From Fervidicoccus fontis Kam940 (lineage in GTDB: Archaea; Thermoproteota; Thermoprotei_A; Sulfolobales; Fervidicoccaceae): a DNA stretch of 64,000 nt. Location: positions 744,001 through 808,000 of the forward strand of contig NC_017461.1 in the NCBI RefSeq assembly GCF_000258425.1. The letters are read 5' to 3'. Below, in pieces: positions 33,929 through 42,738 of this stretch (position 1 is the first letter of the stretch; every line of letters begins with the position of its first letter). Both the position numbers and the translations under genes were made by a program. The notes beneath the pieces were generated by a model that made no database searches, was not told the origin of the DNA, and saw only the letters and a program-made list of their open reading frames with translations.

Positions 33929-34366
33929 TTAAAATGGTTTTACTGGTCCCTCTGCACCGCAAGCCTCGCATTTCAGAATCCATATTTTTCCTTTCTTTAT
34001 TATAACAGTGTCTGGCCTGCCACATGTCGGACAAATTACATATGATTCTATAAATTTGTTAAGTATATTATTCAGCGTTTCAACGTTCAACTTTGAGTTA
34101 AGCAACAAAGTGCCACTTTCTCTGTCATAATTTCCGGAGGTTGCCAATCCTTTTAAGAAGTATCTTGCCAAAAGTTCAGGTTCTCTTCTCAACTTATCTG
34201 CAACTTCTCTGAAGTTCCTTATTACCGTTTGATTGCCCATTTGATGCGCTATTAATTTAGGTGGTTCAAACCTTTCGCCACTACTTGCTGGAGCAGGGAC
34301 TTTTTTGTAAAGTCTTTCTAAAAGGTTCTGGTAATTTTTAAAATAATTATCATCAACATTTTCCAT
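33929..34366 (-). CDS. Translation initiation factor aIF2 beta subunit
   Basis: The 145-residue product has the aIF2-beta core. An N-terminal helix binds the gamma subunit, the alpha-beta domain includes RNFREVADKLRREPELLARYFLKGLATSG, and a C-terminal zinc ribbon has CPTCGRPD...LKCEACGAEGPV. With the alpha and gamma subunits (not in this window) it delivers initiator Met-tRNA to the ribosome. The gene follows NOG1 by 10 bp on the same strand and precedes DUF424 and NMD3. Confidence 0.95.
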   Translation of the reverse strand: MENVDDNYFKNYQNLLERLYKKVPAPASSGERFEPPKLIAHQMGNQTVIRNFREVADKLRREPELLARYFLKGLATSGNYDRESGTLLLNSKLNVETLNNILNKFIESYVICPTCGRPDTVIIKKGKIWILKCEACGAEGPVKPF

Positions 34367-34376
34367 TGCTCTTTAT

Positions 34377-35396
34377 TCACCTTTTCTGCAATACTTTTTC
34401 TTTTAAATATTCTACTAACTCTCCTATGTTTATATTGTTTAGAGCACTTATAAAAAATATGTCATATACCCCTATTTTTTCAAGTTCACTTCTTATAACA
34501 TCTTTCTCAAAGTTTTCTATGAGATCAACCTTGTTTACTGCTACTATTACGTTCAGCACTTCTACCCTGAACATTTTGATTAGTTCTAATTGCTCTTTTA
34601 AGTTCATCGTGCTTTCTTTAGAAGGATCCATGACAAATACGATAACTCCATTGAATATTTTTAAAGTAGCGAAAGCCCTTCTCTCTATTATATTCATTTC
34701 ACTGAAGTTCTTCCTTAAGATTCCAGGAGTGTCTAATACAGTTAAATTTATTAATTGAGATGCTTTCAGTCTTCCAGGCACTACTTCCTTTGTAGTAAAT
34801 GGATAACTAGCTACAATAGTTCTCGACTCAGCGATTTTTTGTACTAATGTACTCTTTCCTGAATTGGGAGGTCCAACTATAACTATAGGTGGAAACTCGC
34901 CAGTATCTGCTATCAATTGTAACTCTTTTTTTATATTAATTATATCTTCAAGGAGCTTTTTGTTCCTTTTAACTAGAGAAATAAGACGGGATGCCGCTCT
35001 TATTCCTTTTTTCCTAAGATCTCTATCATCGCTTGAAAGCATCTCTATTTTTGCTAGAGAGTATACTTGACTGAGCTTATATTTGAGATAAGATGCTTTC
35101 TTTAACTTATTTATAGCATCCTCTCCTAAAACAATCAATAAATATCCTTTCACCTTTTCGTTCTTAGAAATAAGCTTGTAAAGTTTATCATATTCCTCGA
35201 TTTTATCTTTTATTATATTATATGCAGTATTGAGAAGCTCTATTGCATTTTCTCTTCCATATGAAGTCTTAAGAGTTTTTTGCTTCGCGATAATTTTCCC
35301 TACTCTTCTATATACTTTATTATAGATTTCTTCATACTCAGGCAAATGAATATGCTTGATTTCGCTTATACTATCCTCGTTTTTATCTCCAGGCAT
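34377..35396 (-). CDS. NOG1-type ribosome assembly GTPase
   Basis: The 339-residue product joins an N-terminal helical bundle (about 1-165) to an Obg/NOG1-type GTPase. G1 GPPNSGKSTLVQKI is near residue 175, G2/switch SYPFTTKEVVPG, G3 LDTPGILRK near 225 and G4 VAVNKVDL near 285. NOG1 acts on the large ribosomal subunit before it matures. It is the first gene of the minus-strand translation block NOG1-aIF2beta-DUF424-NMD3. GGGAGATAAAGAATT precedes the ATG. Confidence 0.92.
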   Translation of the reverse strand: MPGDKNEDSISEIKHIHLPEYEEIYNKVYRRVGKIIAKQKTLKTSYGRENAIELLNTAYNIIKDKIEEYDKLYKLISKNEKVKGYLLIVLGEDAINKLKKASYLKYKLSQVYSLAKIEMLSSDDRDLRKKGIRAASRLISLVKRNKKLLEDIINIKKELQLIADTGEFPPIVIVGPPNSGKSTLVQKIAESRTIVASYPFTTKEVVPGRLKASQLINLTVLDTPGILRKNFSEMNIIERRAFATLKIFNGVIVFVMDPSKESTMNLKEQLELIKMFRVEVLNVIVAVNKVDLIENFEKDVIRSELEKIGVYDIFFISALNNINIGELVEYLKEKVLQKR

Positions 35397-35661
35397 AATT
35401 CTTTATCTCCCTCAATCGTATTGAAATTCATTTTTATCTTGAGGCTGTAATCTGCTTCAATTTTTTCTTTTAAATTCAAAGAAATTACGATACAAAATAA
35501 AATTAAAGCTTTATATCGTTTTAACTATAATATCTATTCCAAACGCGGGATTATAAATATGAATATGTACTTTTCGTTGCTAAGGATGAAGGTTTTCAAT
35601 TTTTATATATTTTTCCTATCAAAATGAAATAAAATATTAAAATATAAAAGAAGATTTTAGG

Positions 35662-36936
35662 CTAATATGCCGTGGAAACTTGTGGCACTTCGGGTTCAAC
35701 TTCTTTCTTTCTTCCCTTAATTTTTTCTATTGCCTTAATGAAATCTTCCATGGTAACTAAATCCCTTTCTTCTCTGATAGCATTATATCCCGCTTCTACA
35801 CAGACAGCCTTTATGTCGGCCCCGACAAATCCTTCAGTAAGTTCCGAGAGTTTCCTTATATCTAAGTTCTTCTCTACATTCATCTTTTTAATGTGAATCT
35901 TAAATATCTCAATTCTTCCCTGCTTATCAGGGAGAGGGACCTCTATAATCCTGTCAAACCTTCCAGGCCTAAGTATAGCCGGGTCTAAAATGTCAATTCT
36001 ATTGGTTGCCGCTATTACCTTTACATTATCTAAAGGATCAAATCCATCCATTTCGGCAAGCAATTGCATCATTGTTCTTTGAACCTCTCTTTCCCCGCTT
36101 GTTCCTATGTCTATCCTTCTTGCTGCTATAGCATCTATTTCATCTATAAATATAATTGCAGGAGCCTTCCTTTTTGCTAATTCAAAAACCTCCCTAACTA
36201 TTCTTGCGCCTTCGCCAATAAATTTCTGAACAAATTCGCTTCCAACAACCCTAATAAAAGTTGCATTTGTTTCACTTGCTACAGCTTTAGCAAGCATGGT
36301 CTTGCCCGTTCCTGGAGAACCGTAAAGAAGAATCCCTTTTGGTGGCTCTATGCCTATTTTCTTAAACAGTTCAGGCTTCTTTAACGGAAGCTCAACTGTC
36401 TCTCTCACTTCCTGTATTTGCTTCGATAAACCGCCAATATCTTTATACTTTACATTTGGTCTCTCAATAACTTCCATTGCCTTAACATAAGGATCTTCTC
36501 TCTGTGGAAGGACCTCTACTATGCTTGAACCTCTCTGATTTATTGCGACGATTGTACCTGGAAGGAGCTGATCTACTGATATATTTCCGCTTACAGTAAC
36601 TATTAGGTTAGGACCAGTACTACTTCTAACAACCACTCTTTTATCAGGAAGTATATCAAGCACCGAAGCTTCGATTAGAGGTGGAGCTAAAAGCTTTTCC
36701 ATTTCTTCCTTATAATATTTAACTTCTCTATTAAGCATAAGCTTTTCTTCTTCTAACTCCTTTATTTTTTCCTCTAGATATTTTATGTATTTTTCTTTCT
36801 CTTCTTTATAGCTATTTATATCCTTCTCTAGCCTAGCTTTTTCTTCTTCCAGTACTTTCAACTTTTCTTCTAAATATTTTATATGTGCCAAAACATTTGT
36901 AGAATTGGCATTCGAAATGTCGTCGGCTGATTCCAT
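35662..36936 (-). CDS. pan: Proteasome-activating nucleotidase (PAN)
   Basis: The 424-residue AAA ATPase matches PAN, the archaeal homologue of the 26S proteasome base. Residues about 15-90 form a coiled coil, 95-150 an OB domain, and the AAA module has Walker A GSPGTGKT near 205, Walker [10 protein letters not shown] near 262 and the arginine-finger region RPGRFDR. It unfolds proteins for the 20S core. The C-terminus ends ...VSTAY, so Tyr is the last residue and not the penultimate one of the usual HbYX docking motif. No proteasome core gene lies nearby. Confidence 0.92.
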   Translation of the reverse strand: MESADDISNANSTNVLAHIKYLEEKLKVLEEEKARLEKDINSYKEEKEKYIKYLEEKIKELEEEKLMLNREVKYYKEEMEKLLAPPLIEASVLDILPDKRVVVRSSTGPNLIVTVSGNISVDQLLPGTIVAINQRGSSIVEVLPQREDPYVKAMEVIERPNVKYKDIGGLSKQIQEVRETVELPLKKPELFKKIGIEPPKGILLYGSPGTGKTMLAKAVASETNATFIRVVGSEFVQKFIGEGARIVREVFELAKRKAPAIIFIDEIDAIAARRIDIGTSGEREVQRTMMQLLAEMDGFDPLDNVKVIAATNRIDILDPAILRPGRFDRIIEVPLPDKQGRIEIFKIHIKKMNVEKNLDIRKLSELTEGFVGADIKAVCVEAGYNAIREERDLVTMEDFIKAIEKIKGRKKEVEPEVPQVSTAY

Positions 36937-37034
36937 GATAAAAATTAACCCCCATTACCAAATTTATAATAGACTAATAAAGTTATATTTTTTGCATTTG
37001 GTTTAAATATAGTAGGATATAGCGGGTGCTAAAA

Positions 37035-37541
37035 ATGCCAGAAGCACTATACTGTGAGCTTTGTGGCTCACCGATAGAAGGAAGGGCATATAAGGTAAAT
37101 ATAGATGGCGTTTCTCTAACAGTATGTGAAAAGTGCTATAGGAAGCAAATACAGAAAAGCACTTCTAAAGTAAATGCTGAAGATGAAAAGAAAAACTCTC
37201 AAATCCAAAAGCCGAAGATGCAGGAAAAAAAGAAGAAAAAAGAAGAAATAGAATACGAAGTGGTCGATGATTATTACATAAAAATAAAGAACGCAAGAGA
37301 AAAGCTAGGTTTAACATTGCTCGCCTTATCGCAAAAAGTCATGGAAAAAGAAAGCGTCTTAAGGAGGATAGAACAAGGGAGGCTGAGGCCATCTATAGAA
37401 TTAAGCAAAAGGCTAGAAAAGGCGCTAGGAATCAAACTTCTAGAACCAGTTATAGAAGAAAAGAAAGAGGAAGAGTCTGAAGAAGCTTCACTTAACGAAT
37501 TAACTTTAGGAGATGTAGCAAATCTTAAAAAACGGAGGTAA
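37035..37541 (+). CDS. Multiprotein bridging factor 1 homologue (aMBF1)
   Basis: The 168-residue product has an N-terminal zinc ribbon (CELCGSPIEG...CEKCYRKQ), a lysine-rich linker of about 40 residues and a Cro-type HTH (IKNARKLGLTLLALSQKVMEKESVLRRIEQGRLRPS-like region, about residues 75-130). It is the archaeal MBF1, a conserved protein now linked to small ribosomal subunits and translation and not to transcription alone. ATG 37035 follows GCGGGTG by 6 nt. Its stop lies within the Shine-Dalgarno region of hflX, so the two are coupled. Confidence 0.9.
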   Translation: MPEALYCELCGSPIEGRAYKVNIDGVSLTVCEKCYRKQIQKSTSKVNAEDEKKNSQIQKPKMQEKKKKKEEIEYEVVDDYYIKIKNAREKLGLTLLALSQKVMEKESVLRRIEQGRLRPSIELSKRLEKALGIKLLEPVIEEKKEEESEEASLNELTLGDVANLKKRR

Positions 37542-37548
37542 TTAGGTT

Positions 37549-38637
37549 CTGAAGAAAAATGCTGTTTTTGTCTTTGGCAGAGAATCTCCCAGTTATATAA
37601 TAGAAGAAATGAAAACCCTATCTGTGCTAATTGGTCTTGATATTCAAGAAAGCGTAACTATTAGGAAAAATAGCGGTAGATATTTAATAAGCGATTATAA
37701 GCTTAGAGAAATAGTTGAAAAGAAGGAAAAAGTCAAAGCTGAAGTAATTCTCATTGAGCCTGAACTTCCGCCAAGAGATAAAATAAATATAATAAAAGCA
37801 ACTAAGGCAGATGTTATAGATAGGACATTGCTATTATTAGAAGTATTTGAATCAAACGCTGGTTCAAAGGAAGCAAAGCTTCAAATATCCCTTGCCAGAA
37901 GTGGACATATGCTACCGTTAGTGAGAGAAGTGCTTAACAATTCAAAAAGAGGAGAGTTGCCTGGTTTTTTGGCAGGAGGTACTTATGCTATAGATAAATA
38001 CTATAGACAGCTTAGAAGACAAGTAGCAAAAACGAGAAGAGAGCTAGAAGAAATTAGAATTAGAAGAGATATATTAAGAGAGAGAAGAAGGGTATCTGGA
38101 CTGCCTTTAATAGCAATAATAGGTTATGCGAATGCGGGAAAAACCACCCTTTTCAACTTGCTTACTGGTTCTAATAAAGAAACGAGCAATAAGCCCTTTA
38201 CAACTATTTCGCCTAAAGTATCTCTTTCTAATTTGGGATTTCTCGTTATTGATACAGTTGGCTTTGTAATGAATGTCCCTCCTGAAATAATTGAGGCTTT
38301 TTATAGCACACTAGAAGAAATAAGAGAAGCAGATGTCCTTTTACTTTTATTAGATTCTACTGAAGATCTTTTTTTAATAGAAGAAAGAGTTAAACAAGCA
38401 AGCGTTACGCTTTCGAATATAGAATCGCTATATAAACCAATAGTTGTAGCTTTAAATAAAGTTGAAAAAACAGGTAGGGATGATATTGAAGAAAAAAGGG
38501 CTAAGCTTTACCAAACATGCAAAAGTGTTTTTCCAATGTTTGTAGGCTTGGCAAAAGTAAGCGCTAAAAAAGGACTTGGCATAGATGAAATGGTGAATGT
38601 GATATGGAAGGCATTGAACCGCAAGCAGGCATATTAA
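37549..38637 (+). CDS. hflX: HflX-type ribosome-associated GTPase, probable CTG start
   Basis: The product (about 362 residues from CTG 37549) joins an N-terminal HflX domain to a helical linker (RQLRRQVAKTRRELEEIR) and a G domain with GYANAGKTTLFNLLTG, DTVGFV and ALNKVEKT. HflX splits stalled or stressed ribosomes. The first ATG (37609) would delete the opening strand NAVFVFGRE. Between that ATG and the MBF1 stop the frame holds no ATG, GTG or TTG; CTG at 37549 lies 9 nt after GGAGGT. The 3' end overlaps the Trm56 gene. Confidence 0.88.
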   Translation: MKKNAVFVFGRESPSYIIEEMKTLSVLIGLDIQESVTIRKNSGRYLISDYKLREIVEKKEKVKAEVILIEPELPPRDKINIIKATKADVIDRTLLLLEVFESNAGSKEAKLQISLARSGHMLPLVREVLNNSKRGELPGFLAGGTYAIDKYYRQLRRQVAKTRRELEEIRIRRDILRERRRVSGLPLIAIIGYANAGKTTLFNLLTGSNKETSNKPFTTISPKVSLSNLGFLVIDTVGFVMNVPPEIIEAFYSTLEEIREADVLLLLLDSTEDLFLIEERVKQASVTLSNIESLYKPIVVALNKVEKTGRDDIEEKRAKLYQTCKSVFPMFVGLAKVSAKKGLGIDEMVNVIWKALNRKQAY

Positions 38638-39191
38638 GGTTAGGACATAGACCAAAAAGAGATAAAAGGATAACCACCCACACGGCCTTAGTTGCTAGAG
38701 CATTTGGAGCATCTTATTATTTTCTTTCTGAAGTTTGCGACATGAGCGTTATGGACAATGTATTATCTGTTGAAAAAAGGTGGGGAAGAGGATTTAAGCT
38801 GGTGTCCTGCGGATTAAGCTATAAAGATTACATCAGTATTTGGAGAAATTATATGAAGGGCGTTATCGTTCACCTAACTATGTACGGACTTGAGCTTGAA
38901 AGAGAAATTGATGGAATAAAAAAAGCAGGGAAGCCCGTACTTATAATAATAGGTTCAGAAAAAGTGCCTGGAGAAATTTACAAAATAGCAGACTTCAATA
39001 TTTCAGTTGGAAATCAGCCTCATAGTGAAGTTGCTGCACTTGCAATTTTTTTAGATAGACTATATAATGGACAAGAACTATATTATAAATTTGAAGATGC
39101 CAAAGTTCAAATTGAACCTTCGGCATCAGGAAAAAAAGTTATTAGTATCGGAGGAAATAAAGATGAGAAGGAAAAATATAACGATGCCTGA
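38604..39191 (+). CDS. trm56: tRNA 2'-O-ribose methyltransferase Trm56
   Basis: The 195-residue product is archaeal Trm56 (a SPOUT enzyme), which methylates the 2'-OH of C56 in the T loop of tRNAs using SAM. ILRLGHRPKRDKRITTHTALVARAFGA at the start and KPVLIIIGSEKVPGEIY with SVGNQPHSEVAALAIFLDRL at the knotted C-terminus are family signatures. It overlaps hflX by 34 bp and the TFE gene by 29 bp, so the operon is tightly packed. GGTGA lies 7 nt before the ATG. Confidence 0.93.
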   Translation: MEGIEPQAGILRLGHRPKRDKRITTHTALVARAFGASYYFLSEVCDMSVMDNVLSVEKRWGRGFKLVSCGLSYKDYISIWRNYMKGVIVHLTMYGLELEREIDGIKKAGKPVLIIIGSEKVPGEIYKIADFNISVGNQPHSEVAALAIFLDRLYNGQELYYKFEDAKVQIEPSASGKKVISIGGNKDEKEKYNDA

Positions 39192-39726
39192 AAATGTTGT
39201 CCCGAATGATCCTCTTGAAGAATTCATTTCAAAAATGGCAACTAATCCATCACTTTTGATATTTAGGTTTTTAGCGAAAGAGAATTCCGAAGCCACGGAG
39301 GACACTTTATCGGAAAAGCTTGGCATGAGCAAAAACCTCGTTAGAAAGCTGCTCTACAAGCTACATGATATCAATGTAGTTGTATATCGAAGAGTAAGAG
39401 ATGAAGAAACAAATTACTACATATACTATTGGAAAATAAACTGGGAAGGGCTGGCTGCAACCTTACTTGAAAGAAAAAAGGAGGTACTTAAAAAGCTAAA
39501 AGAGAAAGCTGCATCCGAGGAAGGAAAAGTTGGAATTTATTACTGTAAAAAGTGCGGAAGAGAGTATACGTTTGATGAGGCTTTAGAAAATGATTTTAGG
39601 TGTAAAATCTGTAATGAACCTTTAGAATTTACCCAAAAAGGCAAATATGAAGAATTTCTTCAGAAATATATAAAGAAGCTGGAGGAAGAAATTAAAATTG
39701 AATCCGAAAGAAATTACGGTAGTTGA
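39163..39726 (+). CDS. tfe: Transcription factor E (TFE alpha)
   Basis: The 187-residue product is archaeal TFE, which helps RNA polymerase open promoters. An N-terminal extended winged helix (about 15-90, ATEDTLSEKLGMSKNLVRKLLYKLHDIN), a coiled linker, and a C-terminal zinc ribbon (CKKCGREYTFDEA...CKICNEPL) are in the usual order. ATG 39163 follows GGAGG and gives the normal N-terminus. Its last 29 bases overlap the start of a C5 methyltransferase gene read in another frame. Confidence 0.93.
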   Translation: MRRKNITMPENVVPNDPLEEFISKMATNPSLLIFRFLAKENSEATEDTLSEKLGMSKNLVRKLLYKLHDINVVVYRRVRDEETNYYIYYWKINWEGLAATLLERKKEVLKKLKEKAASEEGKVGIYYCKKCGREYTFDEALENDFRCKICNEPLEFTQKGKYEEFLQKYIKKLEEEIKIESERNYGS

Positions 39727-40657
39727 TCTTTTTTGTGGTGGTGGAGGGTTTAGCAGAGGGTTCCATGACGTAGGTTTTAAAGTAAAAATAGCTATAGATA
39801 ATGAAAAAAACGTAGCAAGAACATATAAATATAACTTCCTTGAGACAATTGTGATTGCTGAGGACATAAAAGAAGTAAGTGGTAAAGATATACTTGATGC
39901 CCTTGGTAGAGCTCCAGATATTGTAATTGGAAGCCCCCCTTGTGAGCCTTATACTGCTGCTAATAAAAAAAGGATGAATAAACCATTAGATAGATTATAT
40001 TCGGATCCTATGGGAATCTTAACTCTAAGTTTTTTCCGCATAGTTGGCGAATTGAAGCCTTCAATTTGGATAATGGAAAATGTTCCTGCTATTCTTGAAG
40101 ATGGGCTAAAGGATGCACTTGAAAAAGAAGCTGAGCGATCGGGATATAAGGAAATTTATTTTAATATATTAAAGGCTGAAGAATACTGCACTCCAAGCAA
40201 AAGGACAAGGATATTTATCTCTAACATTGAAATAAAACCAGAAAAATGCAACAAGAAAGTAACGGTTGCTGAAGCTTTAGAAGGACTCCCATCGCCTAAT
40301 CCTAATTTTCCCCCAAATCATGATTTGACAAATTTGAGTTTTAAAAAAGAGAGAAAAGTTTCAAAGATATCTCCTGGAGAAGCTTTGATTAGATATGAAG
40401 GTCACGGCGGCAGAGTTCTACCAAACATGATAAGACTTGAAGGTAATAGAATTGCGCCTACAGTGCTAGGAAGTAGTAGATTTCTGCATCCGGAAGAAAA
40501 TAGGCTGATCACCGTGAGAGAGCAAGCAAGGCTAATGGGCTATCCAGACGAACATGTTTTCCTTGGAGGAAAAGATGAACAGTATAACATGATTGGCGAA
40601 AGCGTTCCTCCAACCCTTTCTAAAGCAATAGCGGCATTTCTAATAAAAAACTTCTAA
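39698..40657 (+). CDS. C5-cytosine DNA methyltransferase (orphan)
   Basis: The 319-residue product has the full C5-methyltransferase motif series: I VDLFCGGGGFSRGF (10-21), IV GSPPCEPYT with catalytic Cys82, VI MENVPA (127), VIII TPSKRTRIFI, IX TVREQARLMGYPD and X MIGESVPP. The target-recognition part between VIII and IX is short (about 75 residues). It would methylate cytosine C5 in DNA; an RNA substrate is less likely. No restriction nuclease is present, so it is an orphan. The TTG start is inside the TFE gene, after GGAGG. It is followed by a T-rich terminator. Confidence 0.88.
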   Translation: MNPKEITVVDLFCGGGGFSRGFHDVGFKVKIAIDNEKNVARTYKYNFLETIVIAEDIKEVSGKDILDALGRAPDIVIGSPPCEPYTAANKKRMNKPLDRLYSDPMGILTLSFFRIVGELKPSIWIMENVPAILEDGLKDALEKEAERSGYKEIYFNILKAEEYCTPSKRTRIFISNIEIKPEKCNKKVTVAEALEGLPSPNPNFPPNHDLTNLSFKKERKVSKISPGEALIRYEGHGGRVLPNMIRLEGNRIAPTVLGSSRFLHPEENRLITVREQARLMGYPDEHVFLGGKDEQYNMIGESVPPTLSKAIAAFLIKNF

Positions 40658-40682
40658 GCAGTATTCGTTTCTTTATGGGCTT

Positions 40683-40697
40683 TATTTTTTCTTTTCT
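40683..40697 (+). terminator. T-rich terminator after the methyltransferase operon
   Basis: ATTTTTTCTTTTC (about 40684-40696) lies 25 bp after the last stop codon of the aMBF1-to-methyltransferase operon and fits an archaeal oligo-T terminator. Confidence 0.5.
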
Positions 40698-40778
40698 CAT
40701 AGAAATTTAAATTATTTATTGACGAAATATAGAATTATTTAAATATCAATATCCAACTTAACATGGTGTAACTTTTAA

Positions 40779-41843
40779 ATGGAAAAAGACGTTCATATAA
40801 TTGATCTTATGAAAAGAGTTGTCATAGGAAAAGACTTGCTTAAAGATATAATCCAATATCTTCCGTTAAATTTAAGCAAGAATATTAAAAAGGTATACGT
40901 TGTAACAGGGCCTCATGTATGGGACACGTATGGAAAGAAGTTGGAGGAAGGACTGAAAAGTAAAGAACTCGAGCTATATATAAAAAAATCGGAAAGCCCC
41001 ACCATCGAGGAGGCAAAACAAATAATAAGTGATGCCAAAGGGAAAAGTATTGATTTAATAATAGGATTCGGAGGAGGGAAAAGTATTGATTTAGCTAAAT
41101 ATGCAGCAAGTCAAATTAGCATTCCGTTTATAAGCATACCGACCTCTGCAAGTCATGATGGTATAGCAAGTCCATTTGCCAGCCTTAAAGGAGGAGGCTG
41201 GAGCACTTCGGTAAAAGCAGTTGAGCCGATCTGCGTAATAGCTGATCTGGAAATTATTTCCTCATCTCCAAGAAAACTCTTGATCGCTGGAGCAGGTGAC
41301 GCCATAGCAAAACTCACTGCCGTCTCAGATTGGAGATTAGCTCACTTATTAAGAAATGAATATTACGGCTCCTACGCTGCAGGTTTATCTCTACTATCTG
41401 CAAAGCACATAATAAAATACAGCGATATAATTTCAAAAACCGATGTTGAAGCTACTAGAATTGTATTAGAAGCATTAATAAGCAGTAGTGTCGCAATTGG
41501 AATTGCAGGTTCTACAAGACCAGCAAGCGGTAGCGAGCATCTCTTCAGCCATGCCTTGGATAAAATTGCTCCAAAACCTGCCTTACATGGTGAACAAACG
41601 GGTGTGGGTACAATTATGATGTCAAAGCTTCACAGAATGAATTGGAAGAAAGTCAGGAGAGTTTTAAAGAAAGTAGGTGCTCCTACAACGGCTAAAGAGT
41701 TAGGAATTCCAGAAAATATCATTATAGAAGCCTTAACGATAGCACATAAAATTAGGCCTGAAAGATATACAATATTAGGAGATAGAGGGCTCACTTGGGA
41801 AGCTGCAGAAAAGCTAGCGAGAGATACGGGCGTAATTTCCTAG
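40779..41843 (+). CDS. egsA: sn-Glycerol-1-phosphate dehydrogenase
   Basis: The 354-residue product reduces dihydroxyacetone phosphate to glycerol-1-phosphate, the first step of archaeal ether-lipid backbones. Family signs are GFGGGKSIDLAKYAASQ near residue 100 (NAD(P) binding), PTSASHDGIASPFASL near 130, and metal-binding Asp/His residues in GAGDAIAKLTA, ASGSEHLFSHALD and ALHGEQTG. An upstream TATTTAAATAT TATA-like box lies 30-40 bp before the start. A SDR gene follows in the same direction. Confidence 0.94.
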   Translation: MEKDVHIIDLMKRVVIGKDLLKDIIQYLPLNLSKNIKKVYVVTGPHVWDTYGKKLEEGLKSKELELYIKKSESPTIEEAKQIISDAKGKSIDLIIGFGGGKSIDLAKYAASQISIPFISIPTSASHDGIASPFASLKGGGWSTSVKAVEPICVIADLEIISSSPRKLLIAGAGDAIAKLTAVSDWRLAHLLRNEYYGSYAAGLSLLSAKHIIKYSDIISKTDVEATRIVLEALISSSVAIGIAGSTRPASGSEHLFSHALDKIAPKPALHGEQTGVGTIMMSKLHRMNWKKVRRVLKKVGAPTTAKELGIPENIIIEALTIAHKIRPERYTILGDRGLTWEAAEKLARDTGVIS

Positions 41844-41904
41844 TAAAATTAATATATGAAGTTAAAAATAGTATTTTGCAAACTATTAGATAAGTGAAAC
41901 AGAC

Positions 41905-42696
41905 ATGAGTGCTTTTAATATAGGCAACACGAAGGTTTTAGTTACTGCTTCAACCAGAGGGATAGGTTTCGGAATAGCTAAGGTTTTATTGGAAAACGGG
42001 GCCAAAGTAGTAATCAACGGACGAAGTGAAGAAGGTGTTATAAAGGCTATTGAAAAACTGCAATATCCGTATAAAAACAATGCTAAGGGAATAGTTGCTG
42101 ATATCTCTAATAAAGACGAAGCTATTAGATTAGTAAAAGAATCCGCAAAGTCCCTTGGCGGTCTAGATTCGTTAGTTTACGTAACGGGTCCGCCAAAGCC
42201 TGGATATTTTAATGAGCTAAATTATGATGATTGGGAAGAAGGTGTTAATTTACTTATAAACTCAGCAATAGTTTTGGCTAAAGAAAGCATACCTTTTCTA
42301 AAGGAATCTAAAAACCCTTCAATGATATTTTTAACAAGTATTGCTGTGAAAGAGCCTATACCTAATATTGCTCTTTCCAACGTGTTAAGAATCTCCGTAC
42401 ATGGACTCGTAAAAACGCTTTCAAAAGAGCTTGCGCGGTATAAAATTAGAGTCAATGCAGTCCTTCCAGGACATATAGAAACGGAACGATCTCTGCAACT
42501 TGCTTCTGACAGAGCAAAAAGAGAGAACAGAACAATAGAAGAAGTGCTTAATGACATGACAAAGGAGATACCTCTTGGAAGGTTAGGAAAGCCAGAAGAA
42601 ATTGGCTATACTGTAGCTTTTCTCATAAGTCCCTATTCTTCATATATAACAGGCGCTTTTATTCCAGTGGACGGGGGAGTACTTAGGTCGATTTAA
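41905..42696 (+). CDS. Divergent short-chain dehydrogenase with S-x3-R in place of Y-x3-K
   Basis: The 263-residue Rossmann protein has the SDR cofactor loop TASTRGIGFGIAK near 14-26, an active-site Ser145 and the C-terminal PVDGG. However, the catalytic Tyr-x3-Lys reads S158-N-V-L-R162, and the NNAG motif reads VTGPPKPG. This matches a known SDR subgroup (GGPP/LSNxLR type) often labelled FabG-like, whose reaction is not clear. Cofactor binding is likely; classical ketoreductase activity is not supported. It lies about 60 bp after egsA in the same direction. Confidence 0.8.
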   Translation: MSAFNIGNTKVLVTASTRGIGFGIAKVLLENGAKVVINGRSEEGVIKAIEKLQYPYKNNAKGIVADISNKDEAIRLVKESAKSLGGLDSLVYVTGPPKPGYFNELNYDDWEEGVNLLINSAIVLAKESIPFLKESKNPSMIFLTSIAVKEPIPNIALSNVLRISVHGLVKTLSKELARYKIRVNAVLPGHIETERSLQLASDRAKRENRTIEEVLNDMTKEIPLGRLGKPEEIGYTVAFLISPYSSYITGAFIPVDGGVLRSI

Positions 42697-42738
42697 TCCT
42701 TATAACTTCGTTTTATTTCCTTTCTATGATTTTAATTC

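Noticed and set aside
39067-39162. N-terminal extension of TFE to 39067
   Set aside because: The added 32 residues are the trm56 gene read in another frame and are unlike any TFE N-terminus. ATG 39163 has a proper GGAGG.
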